NCBI GenBank assembly: GCA_947630115.1
Contig: CANRGG010000001.1
Coordinates: 40,620 to 104,619 of the forward strand
Direction: 5' to 3'
DNA from: an uncultured Clostridia bacterium
Lineage (GTDB): Bacteria > Bacillota > Clostridia > Christensenellales > Borkfalkiaceae
DNA: 64,000 bases
The notes under the pieces were generated by a model. The model worked only from the letters and a program-made list of their open reading frames with translations, ran no database searches and was not told the origin of the DNA. The stretch's first letter is position 1. Every line of letters begins with the position of its first letter. A program made the translations under genes and the position numbers. Positions 44,678 through 55,959 of the stretch are shown in pieces.

Positions 44678-45799
44678 ATGGCGGGGATCTATGTCCATAT
44701 CCCGTTTTGCAGGCAAAAGTGTACCTATTGCGACTTTACCTCGTTTCCGAACCGTCTCAGCTTTGCCGAGGCGTACATGGCATGCCTCTATAAGGAGCTT
44801 TCCCTGCGCGGCAAGGAGCTTGAAAAGAGTGGCAAAGAGGTCGTGTTCGACACCGTCTATTTCGGCGGCGGCACGCCGTCCGTGATCGACCCGGAACTCA
44901 TCTACGGCGCGATGAAGCAGATCAAAAACTGCTTTCCGCTCTCGAAGGATCCCGAGATCACGATCGAGATGAACCCGGGGACGGTGAGCGAAAAGAAGAT
45001 CGAGACCTATCTGCGGGCGGGGATCAACCGCTTCTCGGTCGGCTTGCAGACGGCGATCGATAGCCAGCTCGAAAATTTGAACCGGATTCACAACGTCCGG
45101 GATTATCTCTACTGCGCCTCCCTTCTGAAGGGAAAAAATTTCTCGGCGGACGTCATGCTGGGGCTCAAAGGGCAGACGAAAGAGGACGTCGAAAAGACCA
45201 TTCTCATCGCGGCGGAGAGCGGCGCGTCCCACATATCGATGTACGCGCTCACGCCGGAAGACGGCACGCCCATCTATACCGATTATCTCAACGGCGAGCT
45301 CCCCGACGCCGACGAAGTGGCCTCGCTCTACGATTTCGGCAGGAAATTGCTCAAAGAGAAGGGCTTTTTCCGCTATGAAGTGAGCAATTTTGCGAAGCCG
45401 GGGAAAGAGAGCCGGCACAATCTCAATTATTGGCGGCGCGGGGAATATCTCGGCTTCGGCGTTTCGGCGAGTTCCTTCTTTTTCGAAAGACGGTTTACGA
45501 ACACTTTCGACCTTGACGAGTACATGAAATGCGTCATTTCGGGCTTTTTTCCGGTCATCGAGAGCGAAAAAGTGGAAAAAGAGGACGCAAAATTTGAATT
45601 TTTGATGCTTGCGCTCCGCACGGAGGAGGGGATCTCCTCGAAGGGATACCGGGACGCATTCGGGAGCGATTGGAAGGAAGATTTTGCCGAAGCGTACCGC
45701 AAGACAAAAAAATATCTCCGCGAAACGGGAGACAGGACGAAGATCGCAGACAAATATCTCTATGTTCAGAATCGGATCTTGACGGAATATATGAGCTAG
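44678..45799 (+). CDS. hemW: Radical SAM coproporphyrinogen III oxidase-like protein / heme chaperone HemW
   Basis: A 373-residue radical SAM protein. The iron-sulfur loop CRQKCTYCDF starts at about Cys11; next are YFGGGTPSV, SVGLQTAID and a C-terminal HemW-type wing domain (about 290-373). HemW lacks the extra cysteine of true HemN: the loop is CxxxCxxCD and no further C follows, supporting HemW. In this anaerobe it probably handles heme, not oxidises coproporphyrinogen. GGGAGGG precedes the ATG. It is the last gene of the lepA operon. Confidence 0.92.
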   Translation: MAGIYVHIPFCRQKCTYCDFTSFPNRLSFAEAYMACLYKELSLRGKELEKSGKEVVFDTVYFGGGTPSVIDPELIYGAMKQIKNCFPLSKDPEITIEMNPGTVSEKKIETYLRAGINRFSVGLQTAIDSQLENLNRIHNVRDYLYCASLLKGKNFSADVMLGLKGQTKEDVEKTILIAAESGASHISMYALTPEDGTPIYTDYLNGELPDADEVASLYDFGRKLLKEKGFFRYEVSNFAKPGKESRHNLNYWRRGEYLGFGVSASSFFFERRFTNTFDLDEYMKCVISGFFPVIESEKVEKEDAKFEFLMLALRTEEGISSKGYRDAFGSDWKEDFAEAYRKTKKYLRETGDRTKIADKYLYVQNRILTEYMS

Positions 45800-45813
45800 G
45801 GATAATATTTCGC

Positions 45814-45841
45814 GGAAATCTTTGCTGACGAAAAGATTTCC
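45814..45841. terminator. Hairpin downstream of hemW
   Basis: Perfect 10-bp stem GGAAATCTTT / AAAGATTTCC in the 99-base gap between two convergent genes. No clear T-run, so termination is uncertain. Confidence 0.45.
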
Positions 45842-45898
45842 TCTACACTTCAAAAAATCACAAAAAATCTTAATTTTATTCTGTGTTTCAAAAAAATT

Positions 45899-46741
45899 TT
45901 ACCACAGCTTGTCCGGGTCGAAGCCGTACACTTGGACAACTTCGAAAAGATCGCACTTGGCTATGTCCCGCGCCGTGCAGACCGCGCCGCCGTCCGAGTC
46001 GATCTCATAGCCGAAATATTTGTACGCCTGCCAGACAAGATGGGAACAGTTCGTCTTTTTCACCGTCTCGCCTGCGTCTTTGGGGGAAAGGATCCCGACC
46101 AGCAGCGAATAGGGGATCCCTTTCAGCCGCGCCATCGCCGTCTTTGCGATCTCGTTCCGCTCCTCCTTCCCCGCCCCTTTGAGGCGCAGCACGATGAAGT
46201 TCGTAGAGCCCAGAAACCAATCCGTCGATTCGATGTGGCTGTCTGTCCCGGGCGCGACCGATTGCAAGACGGAGCCCGTTTCCGCGTTGACGACAAGCCC
46301 CGCATGCCCGTTCCGCCAGCCGAACGTATGACAGGAAGAGGAGACGATGACGTCCCCGTTTTCAAGCGGCGCGAGCGGCGCCGAATAGTTCTCAAAATAA
46401 TCGTGCGGGGTGGAAAACGCCGCAAGATCGTGTTTGATCGTTCCCTCATAATAGAGCGCGTCCTGAAAATAGGGAATGCGCTCCCTTTGGTTTTTCATCG
46501 CCTGAAGCGCCGGTCTGCCCAGCCCCGTCTGCCGGTACAAAAAGGAAAGATCTTCCTCGTTCCAGACATCCTTGGCAAGGACCGCGGTCAGATCTTCGCG
46601 CGCATAAACGGGAAGCGTCCGCGCCGAATTGTCCACGACTGCCTCCGATACCGAGAGAAAGACGAGAACGACCCCCAAAAAGACAAAAAACCAGGCAAGC
46701 ACAGCGCTTGCGATTTTTTTTGCCCTGCGACCGTTTTTCAT
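45899..46741 (-). CDS. Membrane-anchored permuted papain-like hydrolase (YiiX/NlpC-P60 type)
   Basis: A 280-residue protein with one N-terminal membrane helix (VLAWFFVFLGVVLVFLSV, about 14-31), so the domain lies outside. The domain has NGDVIVSSSCHTFGWRNGHA (catalytic His, about 128-147), followed by SVAPGT..H and, near the C terminus, TNCSHLVWQAYKYFG with the catalytic Cys about 232. His before Cys is the permuted order. Cell-wall amidase, peptidase or lipid hydrolase are all possible. GGAGGAGA precedes the ATG. Monocistronic, with a consensus promoter. Confidence 0.78.
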   Translation of the reverse strand: MKNGRRAKKIASAVLAWFFVFLGVVLVFLSVSEAVVDNSARTLPVYAREDLTAVLAKDVWNEEDLSFLYRQTGLGRPALQAMKNQRERIPYFQDALYYEGTIKHDLAAFSTPHDYFENYSAPLAPLENGDVIVSSSCHTFGWRNGHAGLVVNAETGSVLQSVAPGTDSHIESTDWFLGSTNFIVLRLKGAGKEERNEIAKTAMARLKGIPYSLLVGILSPKDAGETVKKTNCSHLVWQAYKYFGYEIDSDGGAVCTARDIAKCDLFEVVQVYGFDPDKLW

Positions 46742-46767
46742 CTGCGCTCTCTCCTCCGAACAGAAAC

Positions 46768-46796
46768 AGTATACCCGTTTCGGACGCTTTTGTCAA
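46768..46796 (-). promoter_or_regulatory. Promoter of the papain-like hydrolase gene (minus strand)
   Basis: On the minus strand TTGACA, 17-base spacer, TATACT. Confidence 0.88.
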
Positions 46797-46837
46797 CCTA
46801 TTCCGAAGAAAAGAGCGGGCGGCGCTCGCCGGAGAGA

Positions 46838-46951
46838 AGCCGCCGCCGAAAAAAAGATAACCCAAAAGTGGGGAGCCACTTCAAAATTGTAAGGGGCCGC
46901 AAAAGAGAAGCCGCTTCAAAATTGCAGGGACCCGCAAAAAAAGGGAGCCGC
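46838..46951 (-). repeat. About 36-bp degenerate tandem repeats behind the lipoprotein gene
   Basis: AGCC[AG]C recurs at 46838, 46874, 46909 and 46946 (spacings 36, 35, 37). The middle units share CTTCAAAATTG and CCGCAAAA. Read on the minus strand, each unit brings a GC-rich hairpin half and a T-run. The 210-base gap 46742-46951 holds this array and the promoter of the hydrolase gene. Confidence 0.7.
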
Positions 46952-46968
46952 TCAGATCGCGGACTCCC
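46936..46968 (-). terminator. Terminator overlapping the lipoprotein stop codon (minus strand)
   Basis: On the minus strand GGGAGTCCGC / GCGGCTCCC with a seven-base loop holding the stop codon, then seven T. Confidence 0.8.
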
Positions 46969-47623
46969 GTCTTGCGAGGACTTCCCCTGTCTCTCCGTCG
47001 AGGAGAAGGGAGACCGTTCCGTTCCCGGGACGGACGATCCCCACATAATAATAATTTTTGTCCCGCCGCAGAAGGCGGACGTAAAATTCCCCGCAGAAGG
47101 TCTTTCCCGAAGTCAGGGCGGCGACCGTCTCCCGTTCGGCGGAAACGGCCAAAGAGAGCGCCTCCTCGGGCAGGAGGGTTTTTTCGCTCTTCACGCTCGT
47201 CAAAAAAAGTTCCTTTGTCGTCTCGCCGCAGACGATCCGGAGAGACAGCGAGCCGCTCGGAAAATTTTCGACGCCGCGCGAGAAATAATAATCTCCCGTG
47301 ACGTTCCGGAAGCTCATGTCCCCGCCGCGGGGCATATCTTCGAGGAAATAGACCTCATATTCCCCTCCCGAGGGGGATTTTTCGGCGAGGACGACCTCGA
47401 CCGTCCGGCTCTTCGGGGAGACGACGCCGTCCGGCGCGAAGGGGTGCTCCCGTTCGAGACAGGAGACGGTCACCTCGAATTCCGGCGTTTCCGCGCGGAA
47501 AATGTCGCTGCGCACATCGGAGACGAAGGCGAAATAGTCGGGGGCCTGTTTGCAGCCGACCGGCAAAAAGAGCAGCGGAAGGAGGAGAGAAAGCATCAAA
47601 AAACAAAAAGATCGCCGTTTCAT
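46952..47623 (-). CDS. Small lipoprotein, unknown function
   Basis: Not recognised. A 223-residue protein with a lipoprotein signal (LSLLLPLLFLPVGC, lipobox Cys24) and a mature part of about 200 residues that is rich in beta-strand patterns and charged residues. Cys pairs occur in VTVSCLEREH, RIVCGE and KTFCGEF. The second half, GEFYVRLLRRDKNYYYVGIV, LLLDGETGEVLARRES, looks like a beta-propeller or PepSY-like hairpin but the family is not clear. Divergent from the next gene; its promoter was not identified with confidence. Confidence 0.7.
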   Translation of the reverse strand: MKRRSFCFLMLSLLLPLLFLPVGCKQAPDYFAFVSDVRSDIFRAETPEFEVTVSCLEREHPFAPDGVVSPKSRTVEVVLAEKSPSGGEYEVYFLEDMPRGGDMSFRNVTGDYYFSRGVENFPSGSLSLRIVCGETTKELFLTSVKSEKTLLPEEALSLAVSAERETVAALTSGKTFCGEFYVRLLRRDKNYYYVGIVRPGNGTVSLLLDGETGEVLARRESAI

Positions 47624-47668
47624 GGTCTATGAATATGAAAATTTTGCGGAAATATATGTCTTTTTCCG

Positions 47669-47697
47669 TTGCTTTTTTTTTCGGAATATGGTAAAAT
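47669..47697 (+). promoter_or_regulatory. Promoter of the 47733 gene and guaB
   Basis: TTGCTT at 47669, 17-base spacer, TAAAAT at 47692. Leader about 30 bases with GAGGCGG before the ATG. Confidence 0.75.
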
Positions 47698-47732
47698 ACA
47701 TGATAACAATTTTTTTGAGAGGCGGAAAAGAA

Positions 47733-49843
<2,111 letters not shown>

Positions 49844-49855
49844 AAACGAAAAAAG

Positions 49856-49893
49856 CGCCGCAAACAAGCAGAGACCTCTGCCCTGCGGCGTTT
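49856..49893 (+). terminator. Nested hairpin between guaB and guaA
   Basis: Outer stem CGCCGCA / TGCGGCG encloses a second hairpin GCAGAG / CTCTGC and is followed by TTTCTGTTC. It could be a partial terminator that sets guaA levels. It does not resemble a purine riboswitch. Confidence 0.5.
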
Positions 49894-49915
49894 CTGTTCA
49901 AGAAAAGGAGAAATC

Positions 49916-51451
49916 ATGACTCATCAAAAGGTTCTGGTGCTCGACTTCGGCGGGCAATACAATCAGCTCATCGCGCGGCGGGTCCGCGATCTCAAAGTTT
50001 ACTGCGAGCTCGTCTCCTGCGAAATGAGCGCGGAAAAGATCAAGGCGGAGGCGCCGATCGGGCTCATCTTCACGGGGGGGCCGAACAGCGTCTACGATGA
50101 AAACGCTCCCCAGATCGAAAAGGAGATCCTCTCCCTCGGCATTCCGGTGCTTGGGATCTGCTACGGCGGCCAGCTCATCGCCCATACGCTGGGCGGGAAG
50201 GTGGAGCATGCGCCGGCAAGCGAATACGGCAGGCGGGAATTTTCCTTTGTGAAACAGAGCCCGCTCTCCGAAGATCTCCCCGAAAAGAGCGTCTGCTGGA
50301 TGAGCCATACCGATCGCGTGACGGCGCTGCCCGACGGGTTTGAAACGCTCGCCTCCACACAGTCCTGTCCCATCACGATCTTCGGGAATCTCCCGAAAAA
50401 GATCTACGGCGTGCAGTTCCATCCCGAAGTCGTCCATTCGGTGTGCGGGAACAAGATCCTGGAAAACTTTTTGTATAAGGTCTGCGGCGCGAAGGGAGAT
50501 TGGACGATGAAAAATTTCGCGCAGGAACAGATCCGGAAGATCCGGGAAAAAGTCGGCGACGGGCGGGTACTCTGCGCGATGTCGGGCGGGGTGGACTCCG
50601 CGGTCGCGGCGACGCTCGTTCATAAGGCGGTGGGGGACAAGCTCACCTGCGTGTTCGTCGATCACGGTCTGCACCGCAAGGACGAGCCGGAGGAGGTCAT
50701 GAGAGTCTTTCGCGACGGCCTCGGCATGAATCTGATCAAGGCGGACGCGGGGGAGCGGTTTTTGGCGCGGCTTTCGGGCGTCACCGATCCCGAGCGCAAG
50801 CGGCGGATCATCGGAGAAGAATTCATCAAGGTGTTCGAAGAGGAGGCGAAGAAGATCGGCGCGGTCGATTTCCTCGTGCAGGGGACGATCTATCCCGACG
50901 TCATCGAGAGCGGCAAGGGAAAGAGCGCGGTCATCAAATCCCATCACAACGTCGGGGGACTCCCGAGCGTCGTCGATTTCAAGGAGATCATCGAGCCGCT
51001 GCGCGATCTTTTCAAGGACGAAGTGAGAAAGGTCGGGAGCGAGCTGGGGCTTTCGGACGGGATCGTCTGGCGGCAGCCCTGCCCGGGACCTGCGCTCGCG
51101 ATCCGTATTATGGGGGAAGTGACCCGCGAAAAACTCGAGACGCTGCGCGACGCGGACGCCATTTTCCGCGAGGAGATCAAAAACGCAGGGCTCGAGCGGG
51201 AGATCTGGCAATACTTCGCGGTGCTGACCGACAGCAAGACGGTGGGCGTGCAGGGGGATTTCAGGACGTATGAGAACGTCATCGCCCTCCGCGCGATCAC
51301 GAGCGTGGACGCCATGACGGCGGATTGGGCGCGCATTCCCTTCGACGTGCTCGAAAAGGTCTCGACCCGCATTACGAACGAAGTAAAACATGCAAACCGG
51401 ATCGTCTATGACATCACGTCCAAGCCGCCGGCTACCATCGAGTGGGAGTGA
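49916..51451 (+). CDS. guaA: GMP synthase, glutamine-hydrolysing
   Basis: Amination of XMP to GMP. The 511-residue protein has the class I glutamine amidotransferase domain (1-190): [17 protein letters not shown] with the nucleophilic Cys (about 82), and QFHPEV. The synthetase half has the PP-loop [11 protein letters not shown] (about 223) and the C-terminal dimerisation domain with [10 protein letters not shown] and PATIEWE. AAAGGAG precedes the ATG. Follows guaB; together they complete GMP synthesis from IMP. Confidence 0.96.
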   Translation: MTHQKVLVLDFGGQYNQLIARRVRDLKVYCELVSCEMSAEKIKAEAPIGLIFTGGPNSVYDENAPQIEKEILSLGIPVLGICYGGQLIAHTLGGKVEHAPASEYGRREFSFVKQSPLSEDLPEKSVCWMSHTDRVTALPDGFETLASTQSCPITIFGNLPKKIYGVQFHPEVVHSVCGNKILENFLYKVCGAKGDWTMKNFAQEQIRKIREKVGDGRVLCAMSGGVDSAVAATLVHKAVGDKLTCVFVDHGLHRKDEPEEVMRVFRDGLGMNLIKADAGERFLARLSGVTDPERKRRIIGEEFIKVFEEEAKKIGAVDFLVQGTIYPDVIESGKGKSAVIKSHHNVGGLPSVVDFKEIIEPLRDLFKDEVRKVGSELGLSDGIVWRQPCPGPALAIRIMGEVTREKLETLRDADAIFREEIKNAGLEREIWQYFAVLTDSKTVGVQGDFRTYENVIALRAITSVDAMTADWARIPFDVLEKVSTRITNEVKHANRIVYDITSKPPATIEWE

Positions 51452-51455
51452 GCGC

Positions 51456-52133
51456 TTGAAAGATATTTTTTTGTTGGATGTGGACGATACTCTGCTCGAC
51501 TTTCGCCGGGCGGAGCGGGCCAACCTGAAAAAAAGCCTCGAAGAGGCCGGGGTCGAGGCGGACGAGCGGCTGCTCGCCCGCTTTCATGAGATCAACGACG
51601 CCCTCTGGAAGGCGCTCGAACGGGGGGAGATCGACCGGGAGAGCCTCAAAACGGAGCGTTTCGGGCGGCTCTTTCGGGAATTCGGGATCTTGTGCGATCC
51701 GAAGATTGCGGCAAGGAACTATTGGGAGAATTTTCCCGCGATCAGCTTTCCCTTTGCGGGCGCGCGGGAATTTTTGGCGGAACTTTCCCGCCGCGGCAGG
51801 GTATATCTCGTCACGAACGGCGGCGCGACGATCCAGGATCGCCATATCGCCGACGCCGGCTTTCTCCCCTTTTTGAGCGGGGTGTTCATCTCGGAGAAGA
51901 TCGGCTTCGACAAGCCGTCCTTGGGATTTGCCCGCTTCGTCGAAGAAAAGATCGAAAATTATAAGCGGGAGCGCGCCGTCTGGATCGGCGACAGTTTGAC
52001 TTCGGACGGGGAATGCGCGAAAAACGCCGGAATCGACTTTCTTCTGTTTGCGCCCGACGGCGCGCCGGCGGGATATGCGGGCGCATGGGCGGGGGATTAT
52101 GCCCAGATCCTCGCTGATCTTTTCGGGGAATAA
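51456..52133 (+). CDS. YjjG-type HAD hydrolase (noncanonical pyrimidine nucleotidase-like)
   Basis: A 225-residue HAD protein with motif I LDVDDTLLDF (Asp7 and Asp9), a helical C1 cap (about 15-90), motif II LVTNGGATIQ, motif III lysine in KIGFDKPSLGFARF and motif IV WIGDSLTSDGECAKNAG. The LVTNG..IQ and FDKP features match YjjG/YfnB house-cleaning nucleotidases. The start is TTG at 51456, with GGGAG of the guaA end as Shine-Dalgarno; no ATG is suitably placed. Five bases after guaA, so co-transcribed. Confidence 0.85.
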   Translation: MKDIFLLDVDDTLLDFRRAERANLKKSLEEAGVEADERLLARFHEINDALWKALERGEIDRESLKTERFGRLFREFGILCDPKIAARNYWENFPAISFPFAGAREFLAELSRRGRVYLVTNGGATIQDRHIADAGFLPFLSGVFISEKIGFDKPSLGFARFVEEKIENYKRERAVWIGDSLTSDGECAKNAGIDFLLFAPDGAPAGYAGAWAGDYAQILADLFGE

Positions 52134-52146
52134 AGGAAAATCCGGC

Positions 52147-53214
52147 TCAAAGGTTGCCGCGGAAAAAGCGGCGGTTGAAGATCACGGAGGGGTGGCTCGG
52201 GGCCAGCTCCTCCGTTTTTTTATGGTAAAAGAGGGCGCGTTTGAGATCGTTTTTCGCATAATAGATACAGACGAGCTCCAAGAGCGGGACGATCCCGCGG
52301 CAGGAGGCGTCCTCGAAGTCGCCCTCGGCGGAGTGGTCGCGGCAGGCGAGCGCACTCTCGAACCAGAACGCCGCCTCGCCGAGCCGTTTTTCCTCGCGGA
52401 AGAGCTTGGCGATCTCGCAGCAGACGGACGCCCGCGGTTCGCCGAAGGAAAAACTGCGAAAATACGCCTGGAGCGCCTTCTTTCGTTCCCCTTTTTGCGC
52501 AAAACAGAACCCAAGCGTGCGGCAGGCTTCGATCTTGTTGACGTACCAGCCCTCTTCGGCGGAGATCATCTCTTCGAGGACGGCGATCGCCTCGGTGAAG
52601 AGCCCGTTATAGTACAGCTCCCGCCCGTAGTAGAACAGATCGCGCGGGGAGAGCGGCTCTTCCCGCTTCCATTTCTGATAGAGGAGGAGATTGCGCATTC
52701 CGCGCTCTTTTTTGCTCCCGAGATGGCGGACGCGGAAGTCGCAGCGCGCGATCTTTCCCCGCGGGGCGATGCACTCGTGTACCCTGCCCCGCCAGACGAA
52801 GTTTTCCGTCCGTTTGAGGAACCGCTCGCGGAAGAAGGAGCAGACGGGCTTCCCTTCGGCGTCGAAACTCGTGTCATAGGGGCACATCACAAGGTCGGGG
52901 GACTCCGTTTCGAGCATTTTCAAGAGCCCGGGCGCAAGGGACAGGCTCTGCTCGGGGATGACGTCGTCCGCGTCGAGCCAGAAGAGATAGTCGCCCGTCG
53001 CCTTGGAAAAGGCAAAGTTGCGCGCCGCGGAAAAATCGTCGCACCAGACGAAGGAAAAGACGTTTGGCGTGAATTTTTCGGCGATCTCCCTCGTCTTGTC
53101 GCGAGAACCGGTGTCCGCGATGACGATCTCATCCGCAAGCGGCGCCGCGCTCAAAAGACATCTTTGCAGCACTTCTTCCTCGTCGCGGACGATCATGCAG
53201 AGCGAGAGTTTCAT
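52147..53214 (-). CDS. Family 2 glycosyltransferase with C-terminal TPR-like repeats
   Basis: A 355-residue protein: N-terminal GT-A domain (LSLCMIVRDEEEVLQRCL, VIADTGSRDKTREIA, and the DxD-type WLDADD about 80), then from about 190 helix pairs typical of TPR (LYYNGLFTEAIAVLEEMI, KKALQAYFRSFSF). This layout resembles SunS-type peptide S-glycosyltransferases and other GT2-TPR enzymes, but no peptide substrate gene is adjacent. GAGGTGAAACAAG precedes the ATG. The gene is convergent with the HAD gene and divergent from the vWA operon. Confidence 0.83.
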   Translation of the reverse strand: MKLSLCMIVRDEEEVLQRCLLSAAPLADEIVIADTGSRDKTREIAEKFTPNVFSFVWCDDFSAARNFAFSKATGDYLFWLDADDVIPEQSLSLAPGLLKMLETESPDLVMCPYDTSFDAEGKPVCSFFRERFLKRTENFVWRGRVHECIAPRGKIARCDFRVRHLGSKKERGMRNLLLYQKWKREEPLSPRDLFYYGRELYYNGLFTEAIAVLEEMISAEEGWYVNKIEACRTLGFCFAQKGERKKALQAYFRSFSFGEPRASVCCEIAKLFREEKRLGEAAFWFESALACRDHSAEGDFEDASCRGIVPLLELVCIYYAKNDLKRALFYHKKTEELAPSHPSVIFNRRFFRGNL

Positions 53215-53351
53215 CTTGTTTCACCTCTTTTTACAGGATATGAAGTGAAAAGCCGTTGTGCGACGGAAGTTCTCAAAATTGAAGGAAATTTTCAAATTTG
53301 TCAAAAATTTTCATGTTCAATAGAATGAAGGGAGGTTTTTTTTGATCGGAC

Positions 53352-53380
53352 TTGACAAATCCATCAAACTGTGGTAGGAT
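53352..53380 (+). promoter_or_regulatory. Promoter of the thioredoxin-like/DUF58/vWA operon
   Basis: TTGACA at 53352, 17-base spacer, TAGGAT at 53375; leader about 37 bases with GGAGG before the ATG. Confidence 0.85.
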
Positions 53381-53423
53381 AAAAGTTGAATAAGGGGGAT
53401 CCCGGAACGAACGGAGGCGAAAC

Positions 53424-55007
53424 ATGAAAAAAGTGGTATCCGGCTTGATTTTTGCGGCGAGCTGCTTGATTTCGGTCCTGGTTTTGGGCGCCTGCGGGGA
53501 GACGGACACGCACGCCCATACGTACGGGGAATGGAAAACGGTCAAAGAGCCCACCTGCACCGAGGAAGGGCTGCAGACCGCGGTCTGCACCGTCTGCGGG
53601 GAGGAGACCGAGAAGAAGATCGCAAAGACCGGGCATGATTTTTCGGGCGAACCGGTCGAGACCAAGAAAGCGACCTGCAAGGAAGAGGGGGAACTCGAAT
53701 ATACCTGCCGAAACGGCTGCGGCACGACGAAAAAGGAGCCGATCGAAAAGACCGAGCACGATTTTTCGGGCGAGGAGACGGTGACGCCCGCCACCTGCAC
53801 GGAAAAGGGGGAGCGGCGCGTCAAATGCCTGTACTGCGACGAGGTGAAGCGCACCGTCCTCTCCGCGCTCAATCATGCCTATGACGAGGGGACGATCGTC
53901 AAGCCCGCGACCTGCGAGGAGGAGGGAGAACGCGTATACACCTGCACCCGCGAGGGCTGCGGCAATCAGAAAAAGGAGACGATCGGAGCCCTCGGCCATC
54001 TTTTCGGCGATTTTACCGTGGATCGGCCCTCTTCGCTCACCGAGGACGGGCAAAAATCGCGGCACTGCCTCCACGAGGGCTGCAAGGAAGTACAGGACGT
54101 CACGGTCCTTCCGAAGGGAGAGAACGTCACCTACACCGTGAAGGCGGTGCGGGGGGACGGGAGAGATTATCCGTTCCCCGCCGAGCTCCGCGTGGTCTTG
54201 TATGACGAAAATAACAAGCAGATCGGGGAGCCCTATCCGATGAAGGACGGCGCGGCGGAATTTACCGTCAAGGACGCCGCCTACCGGGTCAAGCTCGAGG
54301 GGCTGCGCCGCGGATACCGGCAAAAGACGGAGCCCGTGCTCAGCCGCAGTGCGGTCGATCTGAAGATCGAGCTCGAGGCCTCTCTTGTGGAGAACGACAA
54401 GGAGGGCGCGCCCACAAAACTGCTCGGCAAGGGCGATCCCATGTACGATTTCGTCGTCCGGGACGTCAATACCGATCCCGCCGATCAAAAGAAACTCTCC
54501 GAGCTTCTGAAGGGCAAGAAGGGAGCCTATCTCTATTTCTTTTACGTCGGCTGCGGCTCCTGTTCCTCGCAGTTCCCCGTGTTCGTCGAGCAATATCAGG
54601 CGTTCGGCGTGGAAAAGGACCTGCTCGTGCTCATGATTAACGTCTACAGCACGGGAAGAGCGGGGCAGAGCGAGCAGGATATGCGGACCTATAAGGCCAA
54701 ATATCCCGACGAGATTTTGATGGCGTCGGGACAGCTCGAGACGACGAACATCTATGATTGGGTCAATCGGACCTATGACGGCGTTCCCTTCGGGTTTTTC
54801 CTCGACGCGGAGGGGGTGATCGACGAGATCGTCCCCGCAAACAGCGGCGCCGCTTTGAGAGCCAGATACGGGGAGATCTTCTCGCGCTATTTCGGCGAGC
54901 GGAAAGAAACGGAAAACGGGACTCAAAATACGGCATTTCTTCCCGGGGAAGAGAAAAAGACTTTTCTTTGCGCCAAGAAGCGTTCCGCTTTTTGCGGCAA
55001 AGTCTGA
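53424..55007 (+). CDS. Lipoprotein with Cys-rich repeats fused to a thioredoxin-like domain (paralogue of 35858)
   Basis: A 527-residue lipoprotein: signal ASCLISVLVLGAC with lipobox Cys about 25, then five repeats of the form H.......EPTC.EEG......C..CG......GH (about 30-235). A beta-rich segment with VKLEGLRRGYRQ (about 240-330) leads to a thioredoxin-fold domain with FFYVGCGSCSSQFP (CGSC about 376-379). The middle domain matches that of the 35858 protein, so both share the same three-part architecture. The last 40 residues are a Lys/Arg-rich extra tail. First gene of the envelope operon; DUF58 follows after 11 bases. Confidence 0.83.
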   Translation: MKKVVSGLIFAASCLISVLVLGACGETDTHAHTYGEWKTVKEPTCTEEGLQTAVCTVCGEETEKKIAKTGHDFSGEPVETKKATCKEEGELEYTCRNGCGTTKKEPIEKTEHDFSGEETVTPATCTEKGERRVKCLYCDEVKRTVLSALNHAYDEGTIVKPATCEEEGERVYTCTREGCGNQKKETIGALGHLFGDFTVDRPSSLTEDGQKSRHCLHEGCKEVQDVTVLPKGENVTYTVKAVRGDGRDYPFPAELRVVLYDENNKQIGEPYPMKDGAAEFTVKDAAYRVKLEGLRRGYRQKTEPVLSRSAVDLKIELEASLVENDKEGAPTKLLGKGDPMYDFVVRDVNTDPADQKKLSELLKGKKGAYLYFFYVGCGSCSSQFPVFVEQYQAFGVEKDLLVLMINVYSTGRAGQSEQDMRTYKAKYPDEILMASGQLETTNIYDWVNRTYDGVPFGFFLDAEGVIDEIVPANSGAALRARYGEIFSRYFGERKETENGTQNTAFLPGEEKKTFLCAKKRSAFCGKV

Positions 55008-55018
55008 AAGAGGTTTCT

Positions 55019-55912
55019 ATGACGTCTTATCTCAACAGCGAATTTTTCAACCGTTTGGAGACGTTGACCCTGCATATGAATCCCAATCTGAGGGGATTTT
55101 TCGGCGGGAAACATCTCGTCAAATCGTACGGGCAGACGATCGACTTTGCCGATTACCGCGAGTATAACCTCGGGGACGACATCAGAAGGATCGACTGGAA
55201 CTTGTACGCGCGGCTCAACAAACACTATATCAAGCTGTTCACCGACGAACGGCAGATGCATGTCCGGATCTTTCTCGACTGTTCGGCGTCCATGGGGCTC
55301 GACCCCGCCAAGGGACAGTATGTGATCGGCGCCATGGCGGCGCTCGGCTATCTTGCGGTCCGCAACATGGACAAATTGTCCCTCTTTTTTCTGAGGGGAG
55401 ACGCCGCCGAGAACCCGTTCGGAAGGATCGTCGGCAAAGAGTCCTTCTTCCGCGCGGTGACCGAGATGGAAAAGATCGGCTTTTCCGGGGAGACGGATTT
55501 CGCCCCCGCGATCACCCACTGCGAATCGGAGAGCTCGAGCGACGGGCTCACGATCGTGATCTCCGATTTCATGACGGACAGCGATTGGAAGAAGGCGGTC
55601 AAATATCTTTGCGGTCAGAAACGGCAGGTCCTGCTTTTGCAGGTTCTCTCGCCCGATGAGATCTCGCCCGGTTACATGGGCAGGAACCACCTGATGGACG
55701 TCGAGGCGGAGGACCCCCTCGACCCGCGGAACCTGCGCATGCGGATCACACGTTCCATGCTGCTCTCTTATGATGAAGTCATGCAGGAGATCTTTACGGA
55801 CATCAAAAATTTTTCCGTCTCCCAGAACGTCGACTACGTTTCGGTGCGGACAGACGTTCCGATCGAGCAAATGCTCTTCCGGAACCTGCTCGAACGGGGC
55901 GTCGTCGCCTGA
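55019..55912 (+). CDS. DUF58 protein with vWA-like fold
   Basis: A 297-residue soluble DUF58 protein: family box YREYNLGDDIRRIDWNLYAR (about 45-64) followed by RIFLDCSASMGL with an intact DxSxS metal site (about 86). DUF58 genes normally sit directly behind a MoxR AAA ATPase gene and before BatA-like genes; here the gene before it is the thioredoxin-like lipoprotein and no MoxR is seen. GAGG lies before the ATG. Cytosolic, probably acting with the vWA membrane proteins downstream. Confidence 0.9.
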   Translation: MTSYLNSEFFNRLETLTLHMNPNLRGFFGGKHLVKSYGQTIDFADYREYNLGDDIRRIDWNLYARLNKHYIKLFTDERQMHVRIFLDCSASMGLDPAKGQYVIGAMAALGYLAVRNMDKLSLFFLRGDAAENPFGRIVGKESFFRAVTEMEKIGFSGETDFAPAITHCESESSSDGLTIVISDFMTDSDWKKAVKYLCGQKRQVLLLQVLSPDEISPGYMGRNHLMDVEAEDPLDPRNLRMRITRSMLLSYDEVMQEIFTDIKNFSVSQNVDYVSVRTDVPIEQMLFRNLLERGVVA

Positions 55913-55959
55913 AAGAAGGGACGGAAATTGAAAATCAGAGAAAAAAGGAGGGAAACGGC

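Noticed and set aside
42569..45853. A 1094-codon open frame on the minus strand antisense to lepA-hemW
   Set aside because: It is a shadow of GC-rich genes: no known domains, low-complexity Arg/Asp/Leu content, and it spans three well-supported genes and their gaps. Similar long antisense frames over ileS, the metal ATPase and the vWA genes were rejected for the same reason.
46838..46951. Possible CRISPR array (units spaced by about 36 bp)
   Set aside because: Units are contiguous and degenerate, with no unique spacers and no cas genes nearby; they look like duplicated terminator sequence.
49844..49915. Possible purine riboswitch between guaB and guaA
   Set aside because: The 72-base gap has nested hairpins but lacks the three-way junction and conserved loops of a purine aptamer.
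52147..53214. Sunset-type glycopeptide bacteriocin locus suggested by the GT2-TPR protein
   Set aside because: No precursor peptide, ABC transporter-peptidase or thiol oxidase gene is adjacent.
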